NCBI RefSeq assembly: GCF_026239555.1
Contig: NZ_JAPIVP010000011.1
Coordinates: 117,823-181,822, forward strand
DNA from: Pedobacter sp. PF22-3
Lineage (GTDB): Bacteria > Bacteroidota > Bacteroidia > Sphingobacteriales > Sphingobacteriaceae
Length of the DNA: 64,000 bases
Reading direction: 5' to 3'
Part shown: piece after piece, positions 1-9,174 of the stretch
How positions within the stretch are numbered: position 1 is the stretch's first letter
Layout of the letters: each line of letters starts with the position of its first letter
Notes under the pieces: model-generated
Seen by the model: the letters and a program-made list of their open reading frames with translations, nothing else
The model's database searches: none
Told to the model about the DNA's origin: nothing
Made by a program: the position numbers and the translations under genes

Positions 1-909
1 GGGCTTATTTTAGTATATGCTTTTTCTTCCTTAAACTGGTATGTAACGGGTTTTCATATCAGACCGCTGATTAGGGCCAATGGAGGTCCAACACCCCAAT
101 TTGTTTTTTGGCGGCATTTAATGGGCACATTTTGGGTTTTTATTAGATATTCGACATTAGCTTTTGGTTATTATTATGCTAGAGAAGGTATAAAATATCA
201 AAAAAAACTCCGCCTCATCGAAAAAGAAAAACATGAAGCAGAATATGCTTTTCTCCGCGCACAGATTAATCCTCACTTTTTAAATAATACACTCAATTTC
301 TTTTTTGCAAAGTCTTTACCTTTATCAGAAGAACTGGCCAATGGCATCATGACACTTAGTCAAATCATGCGCTATTCCCTAGAAATAGATAAAGATGATC
401 GGATGACCTTAATAGATGAAGAAATTGAGCACATTAAAAATGTAATTAAAATTAATCAACTTCGTTTCAACAACAAGTTACAGATTGATTTTAATGTGAA
501 TGGAAACACCGATAGTGTACGGCTGATCCCCTTAATCTTGATTACCATTGTAGAGAATATCTTAAAACATGGCAACTGTACAGAACACACACACCCTGTT
601 AAAATAACCTTAAGTATTGATCAGATAAACCATAACATCCAGCTCAGCACCTGGAATAAAAAGAAAAACGGACCTAAGGAACTTTCGAGTGGTATAGGTA
701 TGGAAAACATCAAAAAAAGACTTTCCAACCATTATAAAAAAGGAATAATACTAACCATTAACGAAACCGAAACCGATTATAGTCTTGAATTAACGATCCC
801 TTACAATAAGGTTATGGATCATCAGGAAAAACCAAAATCGACGGATAATTTAGACTTTTTACAACATTTCCAACTACCAAAAATTAATCCCCAACCTTAT
901 ACCTCATGA
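1..909 (+). CDS. LytS/YehU-type membrane sensor histidine kinase, 5' end missing
   Basis: The reading frame is open from the first base, so the start lies outside the window and the ATG at 121 is probably internal. The visible N-terminal part is hydrophobic (membrane segment around VFIRYSTLAFGYYYA), followed by a charged linker. The His-kinase domain of the LytS type follows: AQINPHFLNNTLN carries the presumed phospho-acceptor His. The ATPase half has VENILKHG (N-box-like) and GIGMENIKKRL (G-box). Such kinases autophosphorylate and pass phosphate to a LytTR regulator. The next gene is exactly that and overlaps by 4 nt (ATGA), so the two form a two-component pair. The sensed signal is unknown. 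Confidence 0.9.
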   Translation, partial: GLILVYAFSSLNWYVTGFHIRPLIRANGGPTPQFVFWRHLMGTFWVFIRYSTLAFGYYYAREGIKYQKKLRLIEKEKHEAEYAFLRAQINPHFLNNTLNFFFAKSLPLSEELANGIMTLSQIMRYSLEIDKDDRMTLIDEEIEHIKNVIKINQLRFNNKLQIDFNVNGNTDSVRLIPLILITIVENILKHGNCTEHTHPVKITLSIDQINHNIQLSTWNKKKNGPKELSSGIGMENIKKRLSNHYKKGIILTINETETDYSLELTIPYNKVMDHQEKPKSTDNLDFLQHFQLPKINPQPYTS

Positions 910-1631
910 TTAACTGCATTATTGTTGATGACGAAGAGCATGCCATTGAAGTAATACAACATTATCTAAAATCAGTTACGGCTATACAGATTGCAGCAAC
1001 ATTTATCAATCCGATTGATGCATTAAGCTTTTTAAACAGCAACCCGGCCGATCTCATTTTTTTAGATATCCACATGCCCGAAATATCAGGTATCGAATTT
1101 ATTCAAACCATGAAAAACAGGGATGTGCAGGTGATCCTTACTACTGCATATAAGGAATTTGCGACCGAGGGCTTCGATCTAGATGTAGTTGATTATTTAG
1201 TTAAACCTATCCCACTGCCCCGTTTTTTACAAGCCATAAACAAGGCTCAAAAGATAATCAACGCTAAAAAAGCCAATATTCCGGCTAACCAGCAGCATGA
1301 TGATTATTTTATGGTTAAAACAGAGGCCAAAGGTAAGATGCTTAAGATTAATATTGCTGAAATAGATTTTGTTGAAGGCATGAAAAATTACATTGCCTTT
1401 CATCATAATGGGATTAGAACACTTGCGCTGCTTACCATGAAAGATGTGGAAGAAAGGCTGCCCAAAGCCAAATTCATCAGGGTACAAAAGTCTTTTATAG
1501 TGGCACTTGATAAAATCACTTCTATAGATGGAAACCGCATTATCCTAAAGGGTGTTTCAGCAGAAATACTGATAGGAGAAACTTACCGAAAAGATTTCCT
1601 TGATATGATGAAACAGAAACTGCTGCTTTAA
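906..1631 (+). CDS. LytTR-family response regulator
   Basis: The 241-residue protein has an N-terminal receiver domain with acidic pocket VDDE (residues 7-10), phospho-acceptor Asp54 in IFLDIHMP and the conserved Lys in DYLVKPI. The C-terminal half (about 135-240) is a LytTR DNA-binding domain, recognisable from FVEGMKNYIAFH and FIRVQKSFIVALDKI. It starts inside the kinase stop codon (ATGA), indicating translational coupling. It likely activates or represses target genes when phosphorylated by the upstream kinase; targets cannot be read from this window. Confidence 0.93.
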   Translation: MINCIIVDDEEHAIEVIQHYLKSVTAIQIAATFINPIDALSFLNSNPADLIFLDIHMPEISGIEFIQTMKNRDVQVILTTAYKEFATEGFDLDVVDYLVKPIPLPRFLQAINKAQKIINAKKANIPANQQHDDYFMVKTEAKGKMLKINIAEIDFVEGMKNYIAFHHNGIRTLALLTMKDVEERLPKAKFIRVQKSFIVALDKITSIDGNRIILKGVSAEILIGETYRKDFLDMMKQKLLL

Positions 1632-1785
1632 ATCAGCAACAGAACACACATTAATGCATCATCTAAATAGCCAAATTTTAACCATAACAAGCCTACAATT
1701 AACTTGTATTATCATTCCCTTACGCAGTAGCAAGTTTACGCTGTTTTCTTTACAGAATAATGGAATGGCCTACCCCAAAAAGCAT

Positions 1786-1793
1786 TATCTTTG
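1786..1793 (+). promoter_or_regulatory. Bacteroidota -7 promoter element for pruA
   Basis: TATCTTTG matches the TAnnTTTG consensus and ends 22 nt before the pruA ATG. No clear TTTG element is seen about 19 nt further upstream. Confidence 0.55.
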
Positions 1794-1815
1794 TGCAAAT
1801 CATAAAAAATAAAAC

Positions 1816-3450
1816 ATGCTTAAAGGATTTTTTAACGTACCCACTCCGGTAAACGAACCTATATTAAATTATGGCCCTGGCAGTAAAGAACGTGCGCTTT
1901 TGAAAGAAGCACTTGCAGAAGCCCGCTCACACCAACAAGACATTCCGATGTACATTGGTGGCAAGCAAGTTCATACCAACAAAAAAGGGAAAGTTGTTCC
2001 ACCACACGATCACCAACATATTTTGGCACAATTTAGCATTGGCGATAAAACCCATATTACACAGGCTATTGATGCTGCTTTAGCAGCAAAAGAAGATTGG
2101 GAAAACCTGGCCTGGGAACACCGTGCGGCTATTTTCTTAAAAGCTGCCGACCTGATTGCAGGTAAATACCGTTATAAATTAAATGCTGCAACCATGCTGG
2201 GGCAAAGCAAAAATGCCTATCAGGCTGAAATTGATGCCGCATGTGAGCTGATTGATTTCTTACGTTTTAACGTAAGCTACATGGTAGATATTTACAAACA
2301 ACAACCTCCTGTTTCTCCACGTGGAAGCTGGAACCGTGTTGAACAACGCCCATTAGAAGGTTTTGTTTTTGCGCTTACGCCATTCAACTTTACGGCAATT
2401 GCTGCAAATTTACCAGCATCTGCTGCAATGATGGGTAATGTTGTGGTTTGGAAACCTGCTGATACACAAGTTTACGCCGCAAACCTTTTAATGGAAATTT
2501 TCCGTGAAGCAGGTGTACCTGATGGCGTAATTAATTTGGTTTATGCTGATGGTCCTGAAACAGGAGAAGTGGTTTTTAATCACCCTGATTTTGCAGGTAT
2601 CCACTTTACAGGCTCCACAAAAGTTTTTCAGGAAATCTGGAAAACCATTGGAACAAACATTCATAAATACAAATCGTACCCGCGTATTGTTGGCGAAACC
2701 GGTGGTAAAGATTTTATCCTGGTTCACCCATCTGCACAAACAAAAGCAGCCAGTACAGCAATTGTTCGTGGTGCTTTCGAATACCAGGGACAAAAATGTT
2801 CGGCGGCTAGTCGCGTTTACATAGCAGAGAGCCTTTGGCCAGAAATTAAAGAACAGATGTTAACTGATCTTGCCAGTTTTAAAATGGGCGGAACAGAAGA
2901 TTTTAGCAATTTTATTAATGCCGTTATCGATGAGCGTTCTTTTGATAAATTAGCAAAATATATCGATCAGGCGAAACAAGATCAGGGTGTAGAAATTATC
3001 GCTGGTGGTAACTACGATAAGAGTAAGGGTTATTTCATCGAACCAACGATATTGGTGGTTGATGATCCGAAATATACAACCATGTGCGAAGAATTGTTCG
3101 GCCCTGTTTTATCTGTTTATGTTTACGCAGATCAGGATTTCGACCAGATTTTAGAAGTAATTGATACCACATCTCCTTATGCGTTAACAGGTGCTTTAAT
3201 TGCACAAGACAGATACGCCATTGAGAAAGCAAGCCATGCGCTACGTAATTCAGCGGGTAACTTCTATATCAACGATAAATGTACTGGTGCTGTTGTAGGT
3301 CAACAACCATTTGGTGGCGCCAGAGGCTCGGGTACAAATGATAAAGCAGGTTCAATGATCAATTTATTACGTTGGGTTTCTCCACGTACCATTAAAGAAG
3401 TTTTCGAATCGCCAACGGATTACCGTTATCCGTTCCTGGCAGAAGATTAA
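1816..3450 (+). CDS. pruA: L-glutamate gamma-semialdehyde (1-pyrroline-5-carboxylate) dehydrogenase
   Basis: The 544-residue protein is the length of stand-alone P5C dehydrogenases and oxidises glutamate semialdehyde to glutamate with NAD+, the second step of proline breakdown. Aldehyde dehydrogenase landmarks are visible: LTPFNFTAIAANLP, the general-base Glu294 in GETGGKD, the nucleophile Cys328 in GQKCSAASR, and EELFGPVLSVYVY. The distinctive N-terminus (FFNVPTPVNEP, then YGPGSKER) and the C-terminal QQPFGGARGSGTNDKAG fit the P5CDH subfamily rather than other ALDHs. It is monocistronic, with a -7 element upstream and an intrinsic terminator downstream. No proline dehydrogenase gene is nearby. 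Confidence 0.96.
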   Translation: MLKGFFNVPTPVNEPILNYGPGSKERALLKEALAEARSHQQDIPMYIGGKQVHTNKKGKVVPPHDHQHILAQFSIGDKTHITQAIDAALAAKEDWENLAWEHRAAIFLKAADLIAGKYRYKLNAATMLGQSKNAYQAEIDAACELIDFLRFNVSYMVDIYKQQPPVSPRGSWNRVEQRPLEGFVFALTPFNFTAIAANLPASAAMMGNVVVWKPADTQVYAANLLMEIFREAGVPDGVINLVYADGPETGEVVFNHPDFAGIHFTGSTKVFQEIWKTIGTNIHKYKSYPRIVGETGGKDFILVHPSAQTKAASTAIVRGAFEYQGQKCSAASRVYIAESLWPEIKEQMLTDLASFKMGGTEDFSNFINAVIDERSFDKLAKYIDQAKQDQGVEIIAGGNYDKSKGYFIEPTILVVDDPKYTTMCEELFGPVLSVYVYADQDFDQILEVIDTTSPYALTGALIAQDRYAIEKASHALRNSAGNFYINDKCTGAVVGQQPFGGARGSGTNDKAGSMINLLRWVSPRTIKEVFESPTDYRYPFLAED

Positions 3451-3470
3451 TACAGTAATAAACTATATAT

Positions 3471-3510
3471 CGAAACCTCCGGAAAATGCTCCGGGGGTTT
3501 TGTTTTTTAA
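3471..3510 (+). terminator. Intrinsic terminator after pruA
   Basis: AAACCTCCGG and CTCCGGGGGTTT form a G+C-rich hairpin around a short AAATG loop, followed by TTTTGTTTTTT. It begins about 20 nt after the pruA stop. Confidence 0.8.
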
Positions 3511-3575
3511 AAAGGGTTTTTGAGAAGCAAAAATATCTACCAAAAGCAATAGGGCTGAGCCAGAAAATATACCAC

Positions 3576-3609
3576 AAAAATAAAAGCCCGGAATAAATCC
3601 CAGGCTTTT
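3576..3609 (-). terminator. Intrinsic terminator of the carbonic anhydrase operon
   Basis: On the minus strand AAAAGCC pairs with GGCTTTT, with a further two G-C pairs near the loop. A T-rich tract (TTTTATTTTTG) follows. It lies about 35 nt past the carbonic anhydrase stop codon. Confidence 0.7.
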
Positions 3610-3645
3610 CCTAACAACTAAAAAAATGGCTTAATAATGGTGTAT

Positions 3646-4302
3646 TTATCCCACCTGGAAAGCAGGAGCAACATCATCACCACAGGTACAGGTTACATTC
3701 AGGTCTTTAATAATTCCTGTTTTTAAACTATAAACCCACGCATGTACGGCCAGTTCCTGACCATTTGCCCAGGCACTCTGTACAATTGATGTATTGGTTA
3801 CATTGGCAGCCCCCTCAATGGCATTTAATTCCACTAAACGGTCAAATCGCTGATCAGGATCTTCGATTGTGGCCATTTCACGTTCGTGCGTACGATATAC
3901 ATCGCGGATATTTCTCAACCAGTTATCAATAATTCCAACCTGTTTATTGCCAAGTGCAGCTTTTACACCACCGCAGCCGTAATGGCCACAAACGATAACG
4001 TGTTTAACTTTTAATACATTAATAGAATAATCCAGTACTGAAAGTAAATTCATATCCGTATGCACAACCACATTGGCAATATTTCTATGTACAAAAATAT
4101 CACCCGGTTTGGTATTTGTAATCTGGTTTGCAGGCACGCGGCTATCAGAGCAGCCGATCCATAATACTGGCGGACTTTGACCTGCCGACAATTTATCGAA
4201 AAATTCGGGATCGCTATTAATCGTATCTTTAACCCAGTCTTTATTGCCTTGTAACAAGGTATCGTATGTAATATCTTTCGTTTCTATTGTTTTTGCGCAC
4301 AT
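3646..4302 (-). CDS. Beta-class carbonic anhydrase
   Basis: This 218-residue cytoplasmic zinc enzyme interconverts CO2 and bicarbonate. The beta-class zinc ligands are all present: Cys51 and Asp53 in GCSDSRVP (with the Asp-Arg dyad partner Arg55), then His107 and Cys110 in VCGHYGCGG. It starts 2 nt after the stop of the upstream SulP transporter gene, so the two are surely co-transcribed. The pairing suggests bicarbonate uptake or export linked to hydration. An intrinsic terminator follows. The family assignment is firm; the direction of net flux is inference. Confidence 0.95.
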   Translation of the reverse strand: MCAKTIETKDITYDTLLQGNKDWVKDTINSDPEFFDKLSAGQSPPVLWIGCSDSRVPANQITNTKPGDIFVHRNIANVVVHTDMNLLSVLDYSINVLKVKHVIVCGHYGCGGVKAALGNKQVGIIDNWLRNIRDVYRTHEREMATIEDPDQRFDRLVELNAIEGAANVTNTSIVQSAWANGQELAVHAWVYSLKTGIIKDLNVTCTCGDDVAPAFQVG

Positions 4303-4304
4303 AA

Positions 4305-5912
4305 TTATAATTTATTAATTTCTTCTTCTACTTTAATATTTAATTTTGGTACTGTATAATGTTTTTGGATGTTCTCCAGGGTTACGATAATGCCTTTAGT
4401 ATAAGCATTATGTTTATAATTGTAAATGGTTTCCAATACATCAGGGTCGATGTAGCGGGCATTCGAGCCATCAATAATTACATTTGTTTCTTTTGGGATA
4501 TTCGTTAAAACTACCTGTATCGCTGCTTTATTTAAAAAAGAAACTTCTTCTGCTAGTTTAATCCTGATATTCTTTTTGTCGCCTTCGTTCGTAATCCGGT
4601 AAAAGAAAGGGTTACGCATATTGGTTCGCAATAGATAAAAAACCGAAACCAACATACCAACGGCCACACCTTTTAACAGATCGGTAAACAATACCGCCAA
4701 TACGGTTACCACAAATGGTACAAACTGATCCCAGCCTTTGTGGTACATATGTTTAAAAAGACTGATCCGGGTTAGTTTATATCCGGTTACCAAAAGAATT
4801 GCAGCCAAACAAGATAACGGAATCATGTTGATAAGTCCTGGAATAAACAATAGCGACAATAACAACCAAATGCCATGAAAAATAGCCGACATTTTAGTTC
4901 TGCCACCGGCGTTTACATTTGCCGAACTCCGCACAATTACCGATGTCATAGGTAAACCACCAACCATACCGCTGGTAATATTGCCTATTCCTTGCGCAAT
5001 CAGCTCCCTGTTTGTTGGTGTTATGCGCTTAATCGGATCGATTTTATCCACAGCTTCGATACTGAGCAAAGTTTCTAAACTTGCTACCACACCAATGGTT
5101 ATGGCTACGATGTACACATTTTTATTGGCCAGCTGGGAAAAATCGGGCATCGTAAATAGTCCCAAAAATTCGCCAAAGCCATTTACTACCGGTATTTTCA
5201 CCATTTGATCGGCACGTAGGGGATAATTTGTTCCGGCAAAAACCAGGGTTCCAAGAACGCCTAATGTAACCACCAACAATGGAGCAGGTACAACCGCCAA
5301 CTTTGGAAACTTAGGCCATAAAACCAGAATAGCTATTGATAACAAACTGATAACCACCGCAGCCAGGCTAAAATGGCTTATCGCTGCAGTAATTGCAGAA
5401 AAAGTATTTTCATGATCCTGTTGGAAGAAACCCTCATCGCCGGTAAAATCAGTATCAACGCCCAACGCATGCGGCAATTGTTTTAAGATTAAAATCAGTC
5501 CGATAGCGGCAAGCATCCCTTCAATTACACTCGAAGGAAAGTAATTACCAATCGTTCCGGCTTTAACCAGTCCTAAGATCATCTGGAATACCCCTGCCAA
5601 TACAACAGCAAGTAAAAATGTAGGATAACTCCCCAATGAGGTTATTGCACCTAAAACAATAACGGTTAAACCTGCTGCCGGGCCACTAACACTTAATTGC
5701 GAGCCACTAAAAGAGGCTACCACAATTCCCCCTATAATCCCGGTGATTAAACCTGAAAATAATGGCGCTCCAGAAGCCAGGGCAATACCCAAACACAGTG
5801 GTAAGGCCACTAAGAACACTACAATACTTGAAGGTAAATCTTTCCTTAGATTCTTTTTAAGAAAATATTTTTTCACATCCGAACCTGAAAAGGCCGGGTT
5901 AAACTTTTGCAT
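4305..5912 (-). CDS. SulP-family anion transporter, probably bicarbonate
   Basis: The 535-residue inner-membrane protein has the SulP core of many hydrophobic helices, with the family motif SGPAAGLTVIVLG near the third helix and a conserved central segment (GIGNITSGMVGGLPMT). The C-terminal cytoplasmic part (about 440-535) resembles a short STAS domain with NVIIDGSNARYID. SulP proteins carry sulfate, bicarbonate or dicarboxylates. The carbonic anhydrase gene 2 nt downstream argues for bicarbonate here, as in BicA-type systems. No clear promoter was recognised in the 150 nt upstream spacer. Confidence 0.92.
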   Translation of the reverse strand: MQKFNPAFSGSDVKKYFLKKNLRKDLPSSIVVFLVALPLCLGIALASGAPLFSGLITGIIGGIVVASFSGSQLSVSGPAAGLTVIVLGAITSLGSYPTFLLAVVLAGVFQMILGLVKAGTIGNYFPSSVIEGMLAAIGLILILKQLPHALGVDTDFTGDEGFFQQDHENTFSAITAAISHFSLAAVVISLLSIAILVLWPKFPKLAVVPAPLLVVTLGVLGTLVFAGTNYPLRADQMVKIPVVNGFGEFLGLFTMPDFSQLANKNVYIVAITIGVVASLETLLSIEAVDKIDPIKRITPTNRELIAQGIGNITSGMVGGLPMTSVIVRSSANVNAGGRTKMSAIFHGIWLLLSLLFIPGLINMIPLSCLAAILLVTGYKLTRISLFKHMYHKGWDQFVPFVVTVLAVLFTDLLKGVAVGMLVSVFYLLRTNMRNPFFYRITNEGDKKNIRIKLAEEVSFLNKAAIQVVLTNIPKETNVIIDGSNARYIDPDVLETIYNYKHNAYTKGIIVTLENIQKHYTVPKLNIKVEEEINKL

Positions 5913-6062
5913 AACGATATAATTATCTAGTAAATTTTAACGAATAAAATCGTAGGGGTTTTAACAAAACACACACAAGGTATCAGCGTTTTGCATTAAT
6001 TTAAACATAGCAATAACGCTCAATAACATTAAGCAGGTAATTTTTACCCCAAATAATAAATA

Positions 6063-6407
6063 CTAGATAAAGTTAGGCGGAGGTGTTGGAACCGTAGGAT
6101 GATATGGATCTACATATCTTTTAAAATGTTCTATAAAACTGCTCTTCAAAAAGAAATGGCTGGAAGAGAACTCATAAGAAAGGATAGGATGATTAAGCTC
6201 GATGAGTTTGAAATCAGTAAATTTTGCAGTGTCTTTGGCGGAATCTTTTCCGCCTTCATGCTCTAACTCGATTTGCATGATTACTGCATTCATAATTTCC
6301 TTGTCAATACTTGTAAAAAACACAGGTGCCCCGGAAATACCCATCTTCGCCATGAAGATGACCATAAAAGTGGCAACGATTAAATACTTGTATTTCCTTA
6401 AAAACAT
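6063..6407 (-). CDS. Small membrane-anchored or secreted protein of unknown function
   Basis: I do not recognise this 114-residue protein. Residues 8-25 (YLIVATFMVIFMAKMGIS) form one hydrophobic segment after a basic N-terminus, consistent with a signal peptide or membrane anchor. The rest is soluble, with a Lys/Asp-rich patch (GGKDSAKDTAKF) and a Pro-rich end (HPTVPTPPPNFI). It lies alone between the SulP operon and the tandem repeat array, with no neighbour on the same strand to suggest a role. The ATG is followed by a plausible MFLRKYK start. Confidence 0.65.
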   Translation of the reverse strand: MFLRKYKYLIVATFMVIFMAKMGISGAPVFFTSIDKEIMNAVIMQIELEHEGGKDSAKDTAKFTDFKLIELNHPILSYEFSSSHFFLKSSFIEHFKRYVDPYHPTVPTPPPNFI

Positions 6408-6588
6408 TTAAAATTCTAATGCTGTTTTAATTCTAATCACCACAAAAATAAACGGATTATTGGTTTTTCAATACTTTAAGCTGTAAAAAAAATGTAATTT
6501 AAGTAAAATGCAGGTATCCTTAAGGCAAAAACAAGGTTCTTTATCAATTGTGGAAAACAGTGGGTTCTATTATTATCGGTCGGTTCAG

Positions 6589-6869
6589 CCCCGCCATCCG
6601 CTAAATCTTTTTGGCAAAATTAGCTGTAAATTAAAAATCAATCGAAGCCAAAAAGGATACCGCTCCTGTCAGGTTTAACTAACAGAGGTTTGTTATCCAA
6701 GCACCGACCCGAGTTAAATAAACCTGGTTGAACGGACGCCAATTTCCTTCAAATTGGCTGGAGGGAAAGCGGGACTGAAAATACCAAAAGCGCTGAACCA
6801 ACGATTTCCCAATTACTAATGTTTTTCTTTTTTTGGAAATGAAAGGGCAGCATTTCATAGGTACTGTAG
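6589..6869. repeat. Tandem non-coding repeat, copy A (281 bp)
   Basis: This is the first of three head-to-tail copies. It runs from CCCCGCCATCCGCTAAATC to GGTACTGTAG. Inside are a long hairpin with arms CTTTTTGGC and GCCAAAAAG, and a second hairpin at 6738-6758 (GCCAATTT-CCTTC-AAATTGGC). No reading frame of useful length spans the copies. Confidence 0.9.
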
Positions 6870-7147
6870 CCCTGCCATCTGCTAAATCTTTTTGACAAAA
6901 TTAGCTGTAAATTCAAAATCAATAGAAGCCAAAAAGAATACCCCTCCTGTCAGGTTTAACTAACAGAGGTTTTTTTCCTGGCACCAACCCGAGTTAAATA
7001 AACCTGATTGAACGGACGCCAATTTCCTTCAAATTGGCTGGAGGGAAAGCGGGACTGAAAATGCCAAAAGCGCTGAACCAACGATTTCCCAATTATTAAT
7101 GTTTTTCTTTTTTGGAAATGAAAGGCAGCATTTCAAAGGTACTGTAG
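6870..7147. repeat. Tandem non-coding repeat, copy B (278 bp)
   Basis: It is nearly identical to copy A. The second hairpin is at 7018-7038 with the same stem (GCCAATTT/AAATTGGC) and CCTTC loop. In the first hairpin one arm has changed (CTTTTTGAC), breaking a pair. Confidence 0.9.
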
Positions 7148-7430
7148 CCCCGCCATCCGCTAAATCTTTTTGGCAAAATTAGCTGTAAATTCAAAATCAA
7201 TCGAAGCCAAAAAGGATACCGCTCCTGCCAGGTTTAACTAACAGAGGTTTGTTTTCCAAGCACCAGCCTGGGTAAAATAAACCCGATTGTCGGGAAGAGC
7301 TTCCGATCCTTCATCGGAACTCGGACCAAAAGCGGGATTGAAAATGCCAAAAGCGCTGAACCAACCATTTCCCAATTATTAATGTTTTTATTTTTAGGAA
7401 ATTAAAGGGAGTATTTAATAGGTAGGTTAG
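7148..7430. repeat. Tandem non-coding repeat, copy C (283 bp), with a substituted hairpin stem
   Basis: The flanks match copies A and B, but the block around the second hairpin is replaced. The stem is now TTCCGAT/ATCGGAA (7301-7319) while the CCTTC loop is unchanged. A fourth unit starts at 7431 (CCCGGCTATCTGCC) and breaks off within about 20 nt. Confidence 0.88.
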
Positions 7431-7542
7431 CCCGGCTATCTGCCCTACAAAAAATCGCATGTTGTGCTGGAATAAAATAACACCCCGCCCCCCTTGCATT
7501 ACCGCTTCTAATTTTTAATTTTAAAATCTCATAGCCTCAGCA

Positions 7543-9084
7543 ATGGAAAAAAAAATAGCATTACTTAAAGATAAAATAACCCAGGCAAACCTTAGCGGCG
7601 GACAGGATCGAATCGATAATCAGCATAAAAAAGGTAAACTCACTGCCCGCGAGCGCATTCATTTTCTGATGGATGAAGGAAGCTTTGAAGAAATTGGCAT
7701 GATGGTTACCCATCGAAGCACCGACTTTGGCATGGAACGCGAAAAATATCTGGGTGATGGCGTGGTAACAGGATATGGAACAATTAACGGTAGGTTAACC
7801 TATGTATTCTCGCAGGATTTTACCGTGTTTGGCGGTTCACTTTCTGAAACCCATGCAGAAAAAATTTGCAAGCTTATGGATATGGCCATGAAAAATGGGG
7901 CTCCATTGATCGGTTTAAACGATAGCGGTGGTGCACGTATCCAGGAAGGTGTTGTTTCTTTGGGCGGTTATGCCGATATCTTTTATAAAAATGTACAGGC
8001 GTCGGGCGTAATCCCGCAGTTATCGGCCATAATGGGTCCCTGTGCAGGCGGAGCCGTTTATTCGCCAGCCATCACCGATTTTATTCTGATGGTGGAAAAC
8101 ACTTCTTACATGTTTGTAACCGGCCCAAATGTGGTGAAAACAGTAACACACGAAGAAGTAACTTCTGAAGAACTGGGAGGTGCCAGCACACATGCCACAA
8201 AATCGGGCGTTACACATTTTGCCTGTGCTAATGAAATTGAGGCCATTAACCATGTTAAAAAACTGTTGAGCTATATGCCGCAAAATTGTGAGGACATAGC
8301 CGGTCAATTACCTTACGAAGCAGCTGATGAAACCCGACCAGAACTCAACACACTTATGCCAGAAAATGCTTCACAACCTTATGATATACGTGAAGTGATT
8401 GCAAGCGTGGCTGATACTGAAAGTTTTTTAGAAGTCCATGCCGCCTACGCAGAAAATATTGTGGTGGGTTTTGCCCGTCTTGCAGGCAGAAGCATTGGCA
8501 TCGTAGCCAATCAGCCCGCTTACCTGGCAGGCGTTTTAGATAGCAATTCTTCGGCTAAGGCTGCACGTTTTGTCCGCTTTTGCGATTGCTTTAACATTCC
8601 ACTGCTGGTATTTGAAGATGTTCCAGGTTTTCTACCAGGTACAGACCAGGAATGGAATGGTATTATCACCAATGGGGCCAAGTTGTTGTATGCTTTTAGT
8701 GAGGCTACTGTACCACGTATTACCGTAATTACCAGAAAAGCTTATGGCGGTGCTTACGATGTAATGAACAGCAAACATATTGGTGCAGATATGAACTACG
8801 CCTGGCCAAGTGCAGAAATTGCCGTAATGGGCGCCAAAGGTGCCGCAGAAATTATTTTTAAACGAGAAATTACCGCAGCAGAACACCCAGAAGAAAAATG
8901 GTTGGAGAAAGAAAAATTATATTCAGATATCTTTGCCAATCCTTATCGCGCTGCTGAACGTGGCTTTGTTGATGAAGTAATTGAGCCGGCCCAAACCCGT
9001 ATGAAGTTGATCAAAGCTTTTAAAATGTTGGAAAATAAAGTGGTGAATAATCCGAGAAAGAAACACGGAAATATACCTTTGTAG
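7543..9084 (+). CDS. pccB: Acyl-CoA (propionyl-CoA) carboxylase, beta (carboxyltransferase) subunit
   Basis: The 513-residue protein is the biotin-dependent carboxyltransferase subunit that moves the carboxyl group from carboxybiotin to an acyl-CoA. Family landmarks are KGKLTARERI near the N-terminus, LNDSGGARIQEGV, the oxyanion-type GPCAGGAVYSPA and, in the C-terminal crotonase-like half, DVPGFLPGTDQEWNGII and RKAYGGAYDVM. Propionyl-CoA carboxylase is the closest fit by length and motifs, though related acyl-CoA carboxylases share them. The biotin carboxylase and biotin carrier subunits are not in this window. It stands alone, 100 nt after the repeat array. Confidence 0.9.
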   Translation: MEKKIALLKDKITQANLSGGQDRIDNQHKKGKLTARERIHFLMDEGSFEEIGMMVTHRSTDFGMEREKYLGDGVVTGYGTINGRLTYVFSQDFTVFGGSLSETHAEKICKLMDMAMKNGAPLIGLNDSGGARIQEGVVSLGGYADIFYKNVQASGVIPQLSAIMGPCAGGAVYSPAITDFILMVENTSYMFVTGPNVVKTVTHEEVTSEELGGASTHATKSGVTHFACANEIEAINHVKKLLSYMPQNCEDIAGQLPYEAADETRPELNTLMPENASQPYDIREVIASVADTESFLEVHAAYAENIVVGFARLAGRSIGIVANQPAYLAGVLDSNSSAKAARFVRFCDCFNIPLLVFEDVPGFLPGTDQEWNGIITNGAKLLYAFSEATVPRITVITRKAYGGAYDVMNSKHIGADMNYAWPSAEIAVMGAKGAAEIIFKREITAAEHPEEKWLEKEKLYSDIFANPYRAAERGFVDEVIEPAQTRMKLIKAFKMLENKVVNNPRKKHGNIPL

Positions 9085-9174
9085 AAAATAGTCCTTAGTC
9101 ATTAGTCCATAGTCAGGTAGTCATCAACTCGCCTCTTAAGACTCATGACTGTGGACTTCCGACTCAAGACTCAA

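Noticed and set aside
6589..7430. Interpretation of the tandem repeat as a CRISPR array
   Set aside because: The units are about 280 bp and nearly identical throughout, without short repeats alternating with unique spacers, and no cas genes are near.
6589..7430. Interpretation of the tandem repeat as an integron cassette array
   Set aside because: No integrase gene or cassette reading frames are present, and units are alike rather than carrying different genes.
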